Shown here: positions 35,388 through 43,701 of the stretch, piece by piece
Position numbering within the stretch: position 1 is the first letter of the stretch
How the letters are laid out: each line of letters begins with the position of its first letter
Assembly: GCA_008087055.1 (NCBI GenBank)
Contig: VIEA01000001.1
Span: 843,346-907,345 of the forward strand
DNA length: 64,000 bases
From: Gammaproteobacteria bacterium LSUCC0096
Lineage (GTDB): Bacteria > Pseudomonadota > Gammaproteobacteria > Pseudomonadales > Litorivicinaceae
Direction of reading: 5' to 3'
Made by a program: the position numbers and the translations under genes
Notes under the pieces: model-generated
The model's database searches: none
Told to the model about the DNA's origin: nothing
Seen by the model: only the letters and a program-made list of their open reading frames with translations

Positions 35388-36098
35388 TCAGTGAATAATT
35401 GGAGCGCCTGACTCCGACGAACCATCGTCATCATCGGCCTCTTCCAATTCATCTTCATAATCTTCATCAAACATCCCGGCCTGCTCTAGATTCGCGACAA
35501 GACCTTCTGGCATTTGCTGATTAAATTCCTCAATTAAATCCCGTACCACAGTTTGTAATGCTTCGACCGCAATTTGATGGTTCTCACGGATTGCATCATC
35601 TTCGATATCCATTTGACCATGCCAATAGAGGCAAGCAGCCATCGCGTCATGCGCTTCATTGGCCACCTGGTCATAGAAACCCTGATGCACACCATCTTGT
35701 GATTCTGCTCGATAAATGGTGATACTTAGATCCGCATCTTCACTCCACGGCTCAAGTGTGGCCTGGCGTAGAATCATTCGAACCAAATACAACTTTTGCC
35801 GGTTTTCCAAAATACAAATTGCGTCATCAAGCCGGACTGGCACTCCATCCTCGCGCTCTGCGAGAGACACATAAGCTGCCATCACTGGCGCACTCAGCCA
35901 TGGAGTTTCATCGTCCTCACCAACGAGTTGGTCGGCTAGAAGGCAGTGTAGGCATTCTAAATCCGGGGACTTTAGCGCGTATTCGGCTTGGTAGATGGTC
36001 AACTCATCAGTTTGGCCTGCGTGACGAAAGTCCTGATTAAACAGGGTCACCGCATGCTCAGTGTGGGGAGCATCATCAAAGAGTTCGAGCGCTTGCAA
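35388..36098 (-). CDS. Uncharacterised acidic protein upstream of pgi
   Basis: Not recognised. 236 residues, strongly acidic, no signal peptide or transmembrane helix. It is mainly helical, with a tail of nearly pure Asp/Glu (DEDYEDELEEADDDDGSSES) before the end. The two cysteines of LECLHCLLADQ might bind a metal. The start is TTG at 36098 with AAGGA 7 bp upstream; no ATG in frame precedes it. The 8-bp gap to pgi suggests cotranscription. Its codon use and tight placement look native. Confidence 0.75.
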   Translation of the reverse strand: MQALELFDDAPHTEHAVTLFNQDFRHAGQTDELTIYQAEYALKSPDLECLHCLLADQLVGEDDETPWLSAPVMAAYVSLAEREDGVPVRLDDAICILENRQKLYLVRMILRQATLEPWSEDADLSITIYRAESQDGVHQGFYDQVANEAHDAMAACLYWHGQMDIEDDAIRENHQIAVEALQTVVRDLIEEFNQQMPEGLVANLEQAGMFDEDYEDELEEADDDDGSSESGAPIIH

Positions 36099-36254
36099 TC
36101 TTGCATCCTTCTAGACGTGACGCCATAGTCTTGCAAACATTAGAACAAGAACAAAGGGCATCGTAAAAAAAACCCAAACGGATTTATCATTCCGGCATAC
36201 ACTGCAGGCTCATGAGTCGCTCTCACGGACATTACAAGAATTAGGATGTAAGGC

Positions 36255-37250
36255 ATGTTCAGATTTTTCTACGATCGTAAATGGTGGCCTTGGAGCATTG
36301 GCGGCACGATTACAATCGTGTTGGCGGTTTGGTACAGCGTGCAACTCGATGTTCAGATCAATGAATGGTTTGGTCGCTTCTATGACGCGCTGCAACTGGC
36401 ATTGTCTAAACCTGGTGCTCTCACGATCGAAGAATTTAACGGTTATATGTTTGAGTTCTTTAGTATTGCTGGGATCTACATCGTTGTTAACGTGATTTTT
36501 AACGGCTTCCTAGTGAATCACTGGACCTTTAGATGGCGTCGCAGTATCGCAGAGTACTATCAGGAACATTGGGACAAGGCTCGGCTGATCGAGGGCGCTA
36601 GCCAGCGAGTTCAGGAAGATACATTGAAATTTGCCCGAATTACCGAAGATCTCGGTGTCGGACTCCTTGAAACGATTTTGATGCTATTCGCGTTCATTCC
36701 AATTTTATATGGCCTTTCCAAGAATGTGACTGAACTCCCGATTATCGGCCCAGTCGATCATGGTCTTGTTTGGGTAGTCATACTTACCGCAATTGGTGGA
36801 ACTGCTGTTCTGGGATTGGTTGGTTCCAGGCTTCCTGGGATCGAATATGACATACAAAAGAACGAAGCCGCGTACCGAAAAGAACTCGTCTTGGGTGAGG
36901 ATGACTCCGCGCGAGCGCAGACAGATCAAGTCAACTTTCTTTTCGACGACGTTCGAAAAATTCATTTCAAGGCGTACTTACACTATTTCTACTTCAATAT
37001 GGCGAAGTGGAGTTACCTCCAAGGAATGGTCATTGTCCCCTACTTTGCTCTAGGACCAACCATCATTACTGGAGCAATAACCCTTGGAGTGGTTAGTCAG
37101 ACAGTTCGCGCGATGGGCAAGGTCGCCGAAAGTCTCCAGTACATTATTCGCAGCTGGCTTAAAATCGTTGAATTGATCTCGGTGTACAAGCGCTTACGCG
37201 AGTTCGAAAAGCGCATTCATGAAGCTGAGATCGGTGCGTTACGGACGTAA
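36255..37250 (+). CDS. SbmA/BacA-like peptide transporter
   Basis: 331-residue inner-membrane protein of the SbmA/BacA group, which imports peptides and modified peptides using the proton gradient. Shared stretches include FRWRRSIAEYYQEHWDKARLIEGASQRVQEDT, PELPIIG-like TELPIIG, RLPGIEYDIQKNEAAYRKELVLGEDD and SIYKRLR-like SVYKRLREFEKR. It is about 75-85 residues shorter than E. coli SbmA at the N-terminus and lacks the first helices. The ATG has AGGA 8 bp upstream, so the shorter form looks genuine. Monocistronic. Confidence 0.88.
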   Translation: MFRFFYDRKWWPWSIGGTITIVLAVWYSVQLDVQINEWFGRFYDALQLALSKPGALTIEEFNGYMFEFFSIAGIYIVVNVIFNGFLVNHWTFRWRRSIAEYYQEHWDKARLIEGASQRVQEDTLKFARITEDLGVGLLETILMLFAFIPILYGLSKNVTELPIIGPVDHGLVWVVILTAIGGTAVLGLVGSRLPGIEYDIQKNEAAYRKELVLGEDDSARAQTDQVNFLFDDVRKIHFKAYLHYFYFNMAKWSYLQGMVIVPYFALGPTIITGAITLGVVSQTVRAMGKVAESLQYIIRSWLKIVELISVYKRLREFEKRIHEAEIGALRT

Positions 37251-37270
37251 TCATTGGAATACTTGAAATG

Positions 37271-37301
37271 TCATGCGTTTGACACAAATACAAGCGCATG
37301 A
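37271..37301. repeat. Inverted repeat TCATGCG-N17-CGCATGA before bdhA
   Basis: Perfect 7-bp arms at 37271-37277 and 37295-37301. A TTGACA (37279-37284) lies inside the spacer but no good -10 follows at the right distance. Possibly an operator for bdhA; unproven. Confidence 0.35.
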
Positions 37302-37328
37302 TGTGGGCGTTGTTCGCTAAGGATAAAA

Positions 37329-38105
37329 ATGACACAACTGGCACTCGTTACCGGAAGTACTAGCGGAATAGGCTTAGGGATCGCAAAATCATTAGCAGAA
37401 GCCGGTTATCGGCTCATTATCAACGGATTTGGTGAGCCCGAAGTGATCGATCAAGCACTCGCGAACGTTGATGCCGCAGGTCCAGAATCTCCTATATATA
37501 TCGGCACTGATCTCACTCAACCACAAGCAATCGACATGGCGCTGTCTGAACTCATTGAATCAGATGGCCCAATCAGCGTATTGGTCAATAATGCAGGCAT
37601 GCAGTTCACAGCTCCTGTTGACGAATTTCCTGTCGACAAATGGGATCAAATAATCGCGCTCAATTTGAGTGCCGCATTCCATACGACGCGGTTATGCCTT
37701 CCTGCAATGAAGGCACAGAATTTTGGCCGCATTATTAACATTGCGAGTGTTCATGGCTTAGTTGCTTCGGTAAACAAACCCGCTTATGTCGCCGCAAAGC
37801 ATGGGCTTGTCGGGCTAACGAAGGCGACAGCGCTCGAAACAGCAGAAATTAATGTGACGTGTAATGCGATCTGTCCAGGTTGGACGCATACGCCACTGAT
37901 TCAAACGCAGATCGAAAGACGAGCTGAAGAGTTGAATACCACCATTGAAGAAGGTGGCCGCGCACTACTCGCTGAGAAGCAGCCATCAAAAGAGTTTGTA
38001 ACAACGGATCAGTTAGGAGCGCTGACCCGTTTTCTTTGCACGGATGCAGCTTCCCAGATCACTGGCGCCAGTTTGCCGGTCGATGGGGGTTGGACAGCAC
38101 AATAA
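37329..38105 (+). CDS. bdhA: 3-hydroxybutyrate dehydrogenase
   Basis: SDR enzyme that oxidises D-3-hydroxybutyrate to acetoacetate with NAD, used when polyhydroxybutyrate or ketone bodies are broken down. 258 residues. Glycine motif TGSTSGIGLGIA, NNAG, active-site Ser-His region IASVHGLVAS, YxxxK in PAYVAAKHG, and substrate-specific residues around KQPSKEFVT, as in known BDHs. AAGGA precedes the ATG. It is followed by a dienelactone-hydrolase-like gene 18 bp on. Together with the phasin-like gene it points to PHB metabolism. Confidence 0.94.
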   Translation: MTQLALVTGSTSGIGLGIAKSLAEAGYRLIINGFGEPEVIDQALANVDAAGPESPIYIGTDLTQPQAIDMALSELIESDGPISVLVNNAGMQFTAPVDEFPVDKWDQIIALNLSAAFHTTRLCLPAMKAQNFGRIINIASVHGLVASVNKPAYVAAKHGLVGLTKATALETAEINVTCNAICPGWTHTPLIQTQIERRAEELNTTIEEGGRALLAEKQPSKEFVTTDQLGALTRFLCTDAASQITGASLPVDGGWTAQ

Positions 38106-38123
38106 CTTGAGGAATACATACCC

Positions 38124-38942
38124 ATGTGTAATGAAATTAGTTGCTATGAATCAAATAAGCCTGCACTGACGGTCGACCCTGAAAGTCGTCGTCTGTTTTT
38201 AAAGGGCGTTGCGTCGCTTCCATTAGCTTATGTTCTCGCGGACATCGAATTAGCGAAGGCTGCTGCGCATGGTGGCGAAACAGTCACAATTAAAACTGAC
38301 TTGGCGGGTGAAGTAACCGGATATCTTGCGGAGCCTGAAGACAAAAACGCACCCACAGTGATTTTGATTCACGAATGGTGGGGTCTTAATGATCACATCA
38401 AGGCGGTCGCCCAAGAGTTTAAAGACAAAGGATTCCGTGCACTGGCTGTGGATCTATTCAAAGGATCTGTCGCAACAGATCGTGACGGAGCTATGGCTCA
38501 GATTAAAGCACTGAATCCAGACGAAGCGACAGACACGATGAATGCCTGGGTTGAGTGGGCTAGAAAGCAAGGTAATGGCAAAGTCGGAACCTGTGGATGG
38601 TGTTTCGGCGGTGGTTGGAGTTTACAAACTGCCTTGTCAGCAAGCCCTGACGCGAGCGTTATTTATTACGGCCGCGTCGGCGGATCTGCTGATGAGCTGA
38701 AGGCTTTAAGCACGCCGCTTCTTGGTCATTTTGGAACGCTTGATAAGAGCATTAATCCAAAGATGGTTGGCGCCTTCCAGCAAACACTCCGTGACGCAGG
38801 TAAGGACGAATTGCTAACCACTCATTGGTACACAGCTAATCATGCGTTTGCAAATCCAACCGGTGGCCGGTATGACGAAGATGACGCTGCGTTAGCGCTT
38901 GCGCGTACGCTCACCTTCCTTGAGTCGCATCTCCGCGGCTAG
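38124..38942 (+). CDS. Dienelactone hydrolase family protein with Tat-like signal
   Basis: 272 residues. Near the N-terminus is a twin-arginine motif (SRRLFLKG, about residues 22-29) followed by a hydrophobic stretch ending AKAAAHG, so it is probably exported folded. The hydrolase domain has the nucleophile Cys in GWCFGGGW, the acid region GTLDKSIN and the His in ANHAFANP. Members hydrolyse lactones or esters; the substrate is unknown. It is cotranscribed with bdhA and ends in a stable hairpin. Confidence 0.88.
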   Translation: MCNEISCYESNKPALTVDPESRRLFLKGVASLPLAYVLADIELAKAAAHGGETVTIKTDLAGEVTGYLAEPEDKNAPTVILIHEWWGLNDHIKAVAQEFKDKGFRALAVDLFKGSVATDRDGAMAQIKALNPDEATDTMNAWVEWARKQGNGKVGTCGWCFGGGWSLQTALSASPDASVIYYGRVGGSADELKALSTPLLGHFGTLDKSINPKMVGAFQQTLRDAGKDELLTTHWYTANHAFANPTGGRYDEDDAALALARTLTFLESHLRG

Positions 38943-38950
38943 TCATGAGC

Positions 38951-38972
38951 GCTCTGCCCTTCGGGGCAGAGC
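38951..38972 (+). terminator. UUCG-capped hairpin between convergent genes
   Basis: GCTCTGCCC (38951-38959), loop TTCG, GGGCAGAGC (38964-38972): a 9-bp perfect stem with the very stable C(UUCG)G cap. It lies between the stops of the dienelactone-hydrolase gene and the convergent MAPEG gene. No T run follows on either strand, so it may act as an RNA 3'-end stabiliser rather than a classical terminator. Confidence 0.6.
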
Positions 38973-39382
38973 TATATGAGACTCCAAATAACCCAAATAA
39001 CACCGCTGATTGCACTTGCTATCAGGCTGCCGAGGGTCAACATCATTCCAGTCACGCGTTGTTGATAACGTCCAGTTTGGACTTCTGTCACCAAGATTGA
39101 TCTTGCGTGAAGAATTCGTCCGACGATAAATACGACACCCAATATCCCAACCCACCACAGGTAACTATCAACGAGTTCAAGCAGTAGCAGACTGATTAAG
39201 AATATTGGCGTTACTTCTGTGAAATTACCGTGCGCACGGACAGCCCGTTCAAGCTCGGGCATCCCATCGGAACCGACGGCTACTTGGTTCTTGCGGCGCG
39301 CTTTAATCACAATTGCAGTAAGGGTTAGCTGCATTAGTATTAACGTGCTGGTAATCAGTAAAGTAAGCACTGGAATTGCCAT
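38972..39382 (-). CDS. MAPEG family membrane protein
   Basis: 136-residue inner-membrane protein with four hydrophobic helices and the MAPEG signature ERAVRAHGNFTEVTPIFL (about residues 45-62). Eukaryotic relatives are glutathione transferases or peroxidases; the role of bacterial members is mostly unknown. The ATG directly follows the chrA stop (TAAATG), with GGAG about 9 bp upstream, so translation is coupled to chrA. Confidence 0.9.
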   Translation of the reverse strand: MAIPVLTLLITSTLILMQLTLTAIVIKARRKNQVAVGSDGMPELERAVRAHGNFTEVTPIFLISLLLLELVDSYLWWVGILGVVFIVGRILHARSILVTEVQTGRYQQRVTGMMLTLGSLIASAISGVIWVIWSLI

Positions 39383-40558
39383 TTAAATCCACTCCAATAC
39401 ATGAAATAAATAGGTCGCTCCGGCCATTACAACGACAAGCTCAAGAGGAGATCGCTTCAAACCAATACACATCACGAGACTCAGGACAGCCAAACCAGTC
39501 GTTGCTTCGGAATACACGGCTTCTGTAAAGACCGGATTGACTAAAATTGCGAATAAAAGACCAACAACCACGGCATTGACATAAACCAGTCGCTCTTTCC
39601 ATCGACCTAGTGCGTCACCAAAACACAAAGCGACCATCAATAGAATCGCACCAGGCAAAAAGATCGCAATGATGCCTAACCCGGCACCAAGTAATACTGA
39701 TTCTGGAGCCATAACGGCCCCTATGTAGGATGCGATGGTGAACAATGGCCCTGGCATTGCTTGTGCGAACCCATAGCCAGTGAGAAAGACATCTTTTTCC
39801 AGCGGAGGAACAAATTCTGCCTCCAGTAACGGAAGTACGACGTGCCCACCACCAAAAACAAGAGCGCCACTGAAATAATGACCGGCAAAAATGTCAGTCC
39901 AAAGTGATCCATCGCCCAAGGTAATGGCGGCCAAGGTCCCAAGACCCCAGATGACGAGACCAGATATGGCCGCATTCAGCTTCCAAGGGCTCATTTGATC
40001 CTGTGGCGTTAAGCTTGATCCGGCGCCTGATACAAATAGATGCCCGCCAAGGAGAGCCAATCCAATGAGTGCAACTTGTGTAAAAGCCGTCGGTGCTGAA
40101 TAAAAAGCGATGGCCGCGATGAGCGCAATAATCTTCGTTTCCCGATCGATACACAGTTGCTTCCACATGCCGAGAACGGCTTGCGTAACCACGCCAACTG
40201 CAACGATTTTCATTGCGACAACGAACCAAGCACCCTCTGAAGAACCACCGCCATCGATGATCCATAGCGCAGCACAGAGCATTAAGCCTGCACTTGGAAG
40301 CGTAAAGCCAAGCCAAGCAGCTAAAGCTCCCGGCCATCCAGCGAATCGATACCCAAGACCCATGCCCACTTGAGACGATGCAGGCCCAGGAATCATCTGA
40401 CATAGCGCCACCAATGATGCATAATCGCTATCAGTTAATCGCTGTTCTTTCTCAACAAACTGCCGCCGAAAAATTCCAATGTGTGCAACAGGACCACCGA
40501 ACGATGTGCAGCCGAGCCATAAGAATTGAATAAACACAGAAAATGGATTGGATGCCAT
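39383..40558 (-). CDS. chrA: Chromate transporter family protein (ChrA)
   Basis: 391-residue inner-membrane protein with two CHR domains. The first begins FIQFLWLGCTSFGGPVAHIGIFRR and has CQMIPGPASSQVGMGLGY. The second has the matching motifs HYFSGALVFGGGHVVLPLLE and GFAQAMPGPLFTIASYIG. Characterised members export chromate, probably in exchange for sulfate. GAGG stands 5 bp before the ATG. It lies 49 bp after the acyl-CoA synthetase gene and before MAPEG. A sulfate/chromate role would fit the sulfur genes nearby, but that is inference. Confidence 0.92.
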   Translation of the reverse strand: MASNPFSVFIQFLWLGCTSFGGPVAHIGIFRRQFVEKEQRLTDSDYASLVALCQMIPGPASSQVGMGLGYRFAGWPGALAAWLGFTLPSAGLMLCAALWIIDGGGSSEGAWFVVAMKIVAVGVVTQAVLGMWKQLCIDRETKIIALIAAIAFYSAPTAFTQVALIGLALLGGHLFVSGAGSSLTPQDQMSPWKLNAAISGLVIWGLGTLAAITLGDGSLWTDIFAGHYFSGALVFGGGHVVLPLLEAEFVPPLEKDVFLTGYGFAQAMPGPLFTIASYIGAVMAPESVLLGAGLGIIAIFLPGAILLMVALCFGDALGRWKERLVYVNAVVVGLLFAILVNPVFTEAVYSEATTGLAVLSLVMCIGLKRSPLELVVVMAGATYLFHVLEWI

Positions 40559-40607
40559 TACGACCTCTTAATTGAAGAAGCATCTAGAAAAACAAAAAAG
40601 CATGTCA

Positions 40608-42269
40608 CTATGATGACTTCGTCGAATACAGCTTGTCGATTTGTGGCTGATGCAAAGCGATGACTTGTGCTCGCTTAATTTTATGTGTGGGGGTCAGCAT
40701 TCCATTCTCAATCGAACAAGGCTCGGTCATTGGGATCGCTTTTCGAATATGCATCATGGGGGTCTTGTCCTGGTTGTAGCGCTTCAAGATAGTTTGAATC
40801 ACTTGTTTAGGCTCTTGTGCTTCGATCCCTTCAGCAAGGCAAATAATGGCGGACAACCAAGGGCGCCCATCCCCGACCACAACAACTTGCTCCACTTCAG
40901 GATACAAACCTATCTCTTGCTCAATCGGCGCCGGCGCAATGTTTTCACCACCTGAATTAACGATCAAATCTTTAAGCCTACCCACAATTCGAATATGTCC
41001 ATCGGGGTCGATTTCGGCGAGATCACCTGTATGCAACCAACCATTAATTAAGGCCTTCGCCGTTGCTTCTGGATCATTCCAGTAGCCAGTCATCACATTG
41101 TCACCACGCACAAGCAACTCAGCGTCTTCGCTGAGGCGAACTTCGACGCCAGGCAATTGAGGGCCGACAGTGTCAGCGCGCTCAGATCCTGGTCGATTAA
41201 CACTGATCACAGGCGATGCTTCCGTTTGACCATAACCCTGTAAGATTCCAACGCCAAGACCCTGAAAGAATTGAGATATTTTTGGATTGAGCGCCGCCCC
41301 GCCCGACACAAAATAGCGAAGTTGACCTCCGAATCGTTGGCGTACCTTATGCCGAACAAGTCGCTCGCATAAGCCGTTAAGAATTCGCTCACCAACAGTA
41401 AGTTGATCTTTTTGACCTAAGCGAATGGTCGTCTCGAAGAGACGCTGTTTGAGCGAACTTTCTTTTTGCATCTGAAGCGTGATGCGACTGTATAAAAGCT
41501 CATAGAGCCGCGGTACAGCTGTCATGAGCGTGGGGCTTACCTCGGCCATCATTGCGGAGAGCTTGTCGATCTTATCGCAATAGAAGATCTCGCCACCGAG
41601 ATATAAAGGTAAATACAAACCTGCCATGTGCTCATATGCATGGGCAAGTGGCAGAAATGAGAGAAATCGATGCGGCTGAACAAGATTCGCCTCTCTCAGA
41701 ACCTCGAGAATACTCGATACATTCGCCTCTAGATTTCTCTGAGTGAGCGCCACTAATTTCGGTAAACCATTGGTCCCAGATGTTGCAATTAACGCATAAA
41801 GAACATCTTTGCCAAGGTCATCGTCAGGCGCGTATTCACTCTCGGCAAGATCAGGAAACAACTGTTGATCCGTGTCTGACACGACATACATCGTGAAGTG
41901 GGCACTTGTCGTGATTGTTTCCAGTCGATTGCGCAGCATCCCATCTGATACAACCGCTGCAGAAGCGCCTGCTTTCTCGATTAAATACTGGATTTCATCG
42001 GCTGTATGGGTGGTGTATGCAGGTACCAAAACAACGCCGTATAGACAGGCTGCTATTGCGGTAACAGCCCATTCTGCTCGGTTTTCCATGAGAATAAGCA
42101 ACCGATCACCAGCGCTTAGACCATCCACCTTCCACTGGGCACACAATCGCCTTGCTGAGCCAACGACCTCCCCCCGTGAATACGAGACCCACTTATCGTC
42201 TGTCTGTCGGTAAAGACAGGGTGCGTTGGGCGCGGCTTTCGCAAGCTCTAAGAATGGACTAACTAACAC
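40608..42269 (-). CDS. Long-chain acyl-CoA synthetase-like AMP-binding protein
   Basis: 553-residue ANL-superfamily enzyme, expected to activate a fatty acid with ATP and CoA. Motifs: the P-loop ATSGTNGLPKLVALT, GYGQTEASPVIS, TGDLAEIDPDGHIRIVGRLKDLIVNSGGENIAP and the C-terminal catalytic Lys region MLTPTHKIKR. The P-loop departs from TSGTTGxPKG by T to N and G to L. The N-terminal architecture is of the FACL/FadD15 type. The start is GTG at 42269. It is followed 49 bp on by chrA and preceded by a 49-aa lipoprotein gene. Confidence 0.88.
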   Translation of the reverse strand: MLVSPFLELAKAAPNAPCLYRQTDDKWVSYSRGEVVGSARRLCAQWKVDGLSAGDRLLILMENRAEWAVTAIAACLYGVVLVPAYTTHTADEIQYLIEKAGASAAVVSDGMLRNRLETITTSAHFTMYVVSDTDQQLFPDLAESEYAPDDDLGKDVLYALIATSGTNGLPKLVALTQRNLEANVSSILEVLREANLVQPHRFLSFLPLAHAYEHMAGLYLPLYLGGEIFYCDKIDKLSAMMAEVSPTLMTAVPRLYELLYSRITLQMQKESSLKQRLFETTIRLGQKDQLTVGERILNGLCERLVRHKVRQRFGGQLRYFVSGGAALNPKISQFFQGLGVGILQGYGQTEASPVISVNRPGSERADTVGPQLPGVEVRLSEDAELLVRGDNVMTGYWNDPEATAKALINGWLHTGDLAEIDPDGHIRIVGRLKDLIVNSGGENIAPAPIEQEIGLYPEVEQVVVVGDGRPWLSAIICLAEGIEAQEPKQVIQTILKRYNQDKTPMMHIRKAIPMTEPCSIENGMLTPTHKIKRAQVIALHQPQIDKLYSTKSS

Positions 42270-42297
42270 TCAAAGGTTCCGATTATTGTTATTTCGT

Positions 42298-42447
42298 TTA
42301 AGTTTGGATCATGCCTGAAACCTCTCTCGCTGTGGAGCGCTTCCAGTTTTCACCAGCATCATCCCAACGCCCTTTGTCACAAGCAGAAAGCAACGCAACG
42401 ATCGAAAGAAGAGCACCATAGCGTTGGATTAACGCCGATAAATTCAT
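42298..42447 (-). CDS. 49-aa predicted lipoprotein
   Basis: A short gene found by reading the 270-bp gap between the acyl-CoA synthetase gene and tRNA-Thr. It encodes a charged-then-hydrophobic signal (MNLSALIQRYGALLSIVALLSAC) with lipobox LSAC and lipidated C23, followed by DKGRWDDAGENW and a short helix. Asp directly after the Cys would favour inner-membrane retention by the Lol rule. AAGG stands 6 bp before the ATG. The stop is 28 bp before the acyl-CoA synthetase start. No family assigned. Confidence 0.6.
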   Translation of the reverse strand: MNLSALIQRYGALLSIVALLSACDKGRWDDAGENWKRSTAREVSGMIQT

Positions 42448-42540
42448 AGCTACCTTCATACCGATGCATTAATAAAGGTGTGGAGGTGATGACGAAGTAG
42501 TTCAAGTAGATATGGTAATATGAACGCACCCGCCGAAAGG

Positions 42541-42616
<76 letters not shown>

Positions 42617-42627
42617 ATGGGTGCGGG

Positions 42628-42656
42628 ATTATTAAGGTCTGAACGCATCAAGTCAA
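42628..42656 (-). promoter_or_regulatory. Promoter of tRNA-Thr
   Basis: Reading leftwards: TTGACT (42656-42651), 17 bp, AATAAT (42633-42628), then the GC-rich discriminator CCCGCACCC shortly before the tRNA. The -35 abuts the divergent mnmH start codon at 42658, so the two genes share this short control region. Confidence 0.6.
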
Positions 42657-42657
42657 C

Positions 42658-43701
42658 ATGCAACGCAAGATTCAAGTCACCGATATTTCTGATTTTCTCG
42701 CATCAAGAGACTCCTATGATTGCGTCATTGATGTCCGTTCGCCGTCTGAATTTTCTGATGACCACATAACCGGCGCAATTAATCTACCAGTACTCGATAA
42801 CGAAGAGCGTGCTGAGGTTGGCACGATCTACAAACAAGTAGATCCTTTTACTGCACGAAAGCGTGGAGCGACGCTTACGAGTCGAAATATTGCGAAACAT
42901 ATCGAAACACTGAGTGATTATCCTAAAGACTGGCGACCAGCCGTCTACTGTTGGCGCGGTGGTCAACGTTCGGGCTCAATGGCTTTAGTCATGCATGAAA
43001 TCGGCTGGCCGGTGACGCTTTTACAAGGCGGCTACAAGTCATATCGACGTCATGTTCAGGAAGAGCTCAATCGCTTGTTACCAAAAATTCATTTTGTTGT
43101 TCTTGCTGGACCGACAGGCTGCGGCAAAACTGACTTACTCAGCCAACTGCGAAAACGAGGGCATCAAGTGATCGACCTCGAGGCGCTTGCAAGTCATCGA
43201 GGCTCTATTCTCGGGCAAGAACCTGGTCGTCCTCAGCCGTCACAAAAACTCTTCGACTCTCAGTTATTCGATGCGCTGACGCGTCTTGATTTAAATAAAC
43301 CTATATTTGTGGAATCTGAGTCCTCAAAAATTGGTGAAATCCACTTACCCAAAGCACTTTCTGAAAATCTCATTTCCTCGAAATCAATCGCGCTAACTTG
43401 CGACAGATCAAAACGGGCGCGCTATTTAGTGGCGCAATACGAACACCTAACACAAGCTTCAGAAGACACGCTCGCCCTCATCCACCGACTGGAGTTTCGG
43501 CATAGCAAGAAACAAATGGCGCAATGGTCTGAAATGGTTCATGACCAACGGTGGTTGGAGCTCGCCGACAGCCTTCTCGAATTTCACTATGACCCTGCTT
43601 ACGAACAGTCACAAAAAAGACTTAAAGAGAGTGTTCAATGTGAATTGGAACAACCTGGGCGTCCTTCATCAATGGCACTATTCGACGAATTAGCTGGATG
43701 A
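42658..43701 (+). CDS. mnmH: tRNA 2-selenouridine synthase
   Basis: Replaces the 2-thio group of wobble uridine in tRNAs for Lys, Glu and Gln with selenium, by geranylation then selenation from selenophosphate. 347 residues. An N-terminal rhodanese domain has the catalytic C98 in YCWRGGQRSGS. A C-terminal P-loop domain has the Walker A GPTGCGKT at 151-158. SelD, encoded 4.3 kb further on, supplies selenophosphate. No clear ribosome-binding site precedes the ATG. The stop overlaps the next gene start (ATGA). Confidence 0.96.
   Translation: MQRKIQVTDISDFLASRDSYDCVIDVRSPSEFSDDHITGAINLPVLDNEERAEVGTIYKQVDPFTARKRGATLTSRNIAKHIETLSDYPKDWRPAVYCWRGGQRSGSMALVMHEIGWPVTLLQGGYKSYRRHVQEELNRLLPKIHFVVLAGPTGCGKTDLLSQLRKRGHQVIDLEALASHRGSILGQEPGRPQPSQKLFDSQLFDALTRLDLNKPIFVESESSKIGEIHLPKALSENLISSKSIALTCDRSKRARYLVAQYEHLTQASEDTLALIHRLEFRHSKKQMAQWSEMVHDQRWLELADSLLEFHYDPAYEQSQKRLKESVQCELEQPGRPSSMALFDELAG

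Noticed and set aside
36111-36161. Possible 16-codon hydrophobic peptide upstream of the acidic gene
   Set aside because: Short, no ribosome-binding site, and no start codon allows the longer transmembrane-like reading.
40559-40607. Weak stem GTCA-N6-TGAC with T run between the acyl-CoA synthetase gene and chrA
   Set aside because: Only 4 bp of stem; too weak to call a terminator.
42311-42421. 36-codon plus-strand frame in the gap before tRNA-Thr
   Set aside because: No ribosome-binding site and composition like antisense of the lipoprotein gene.
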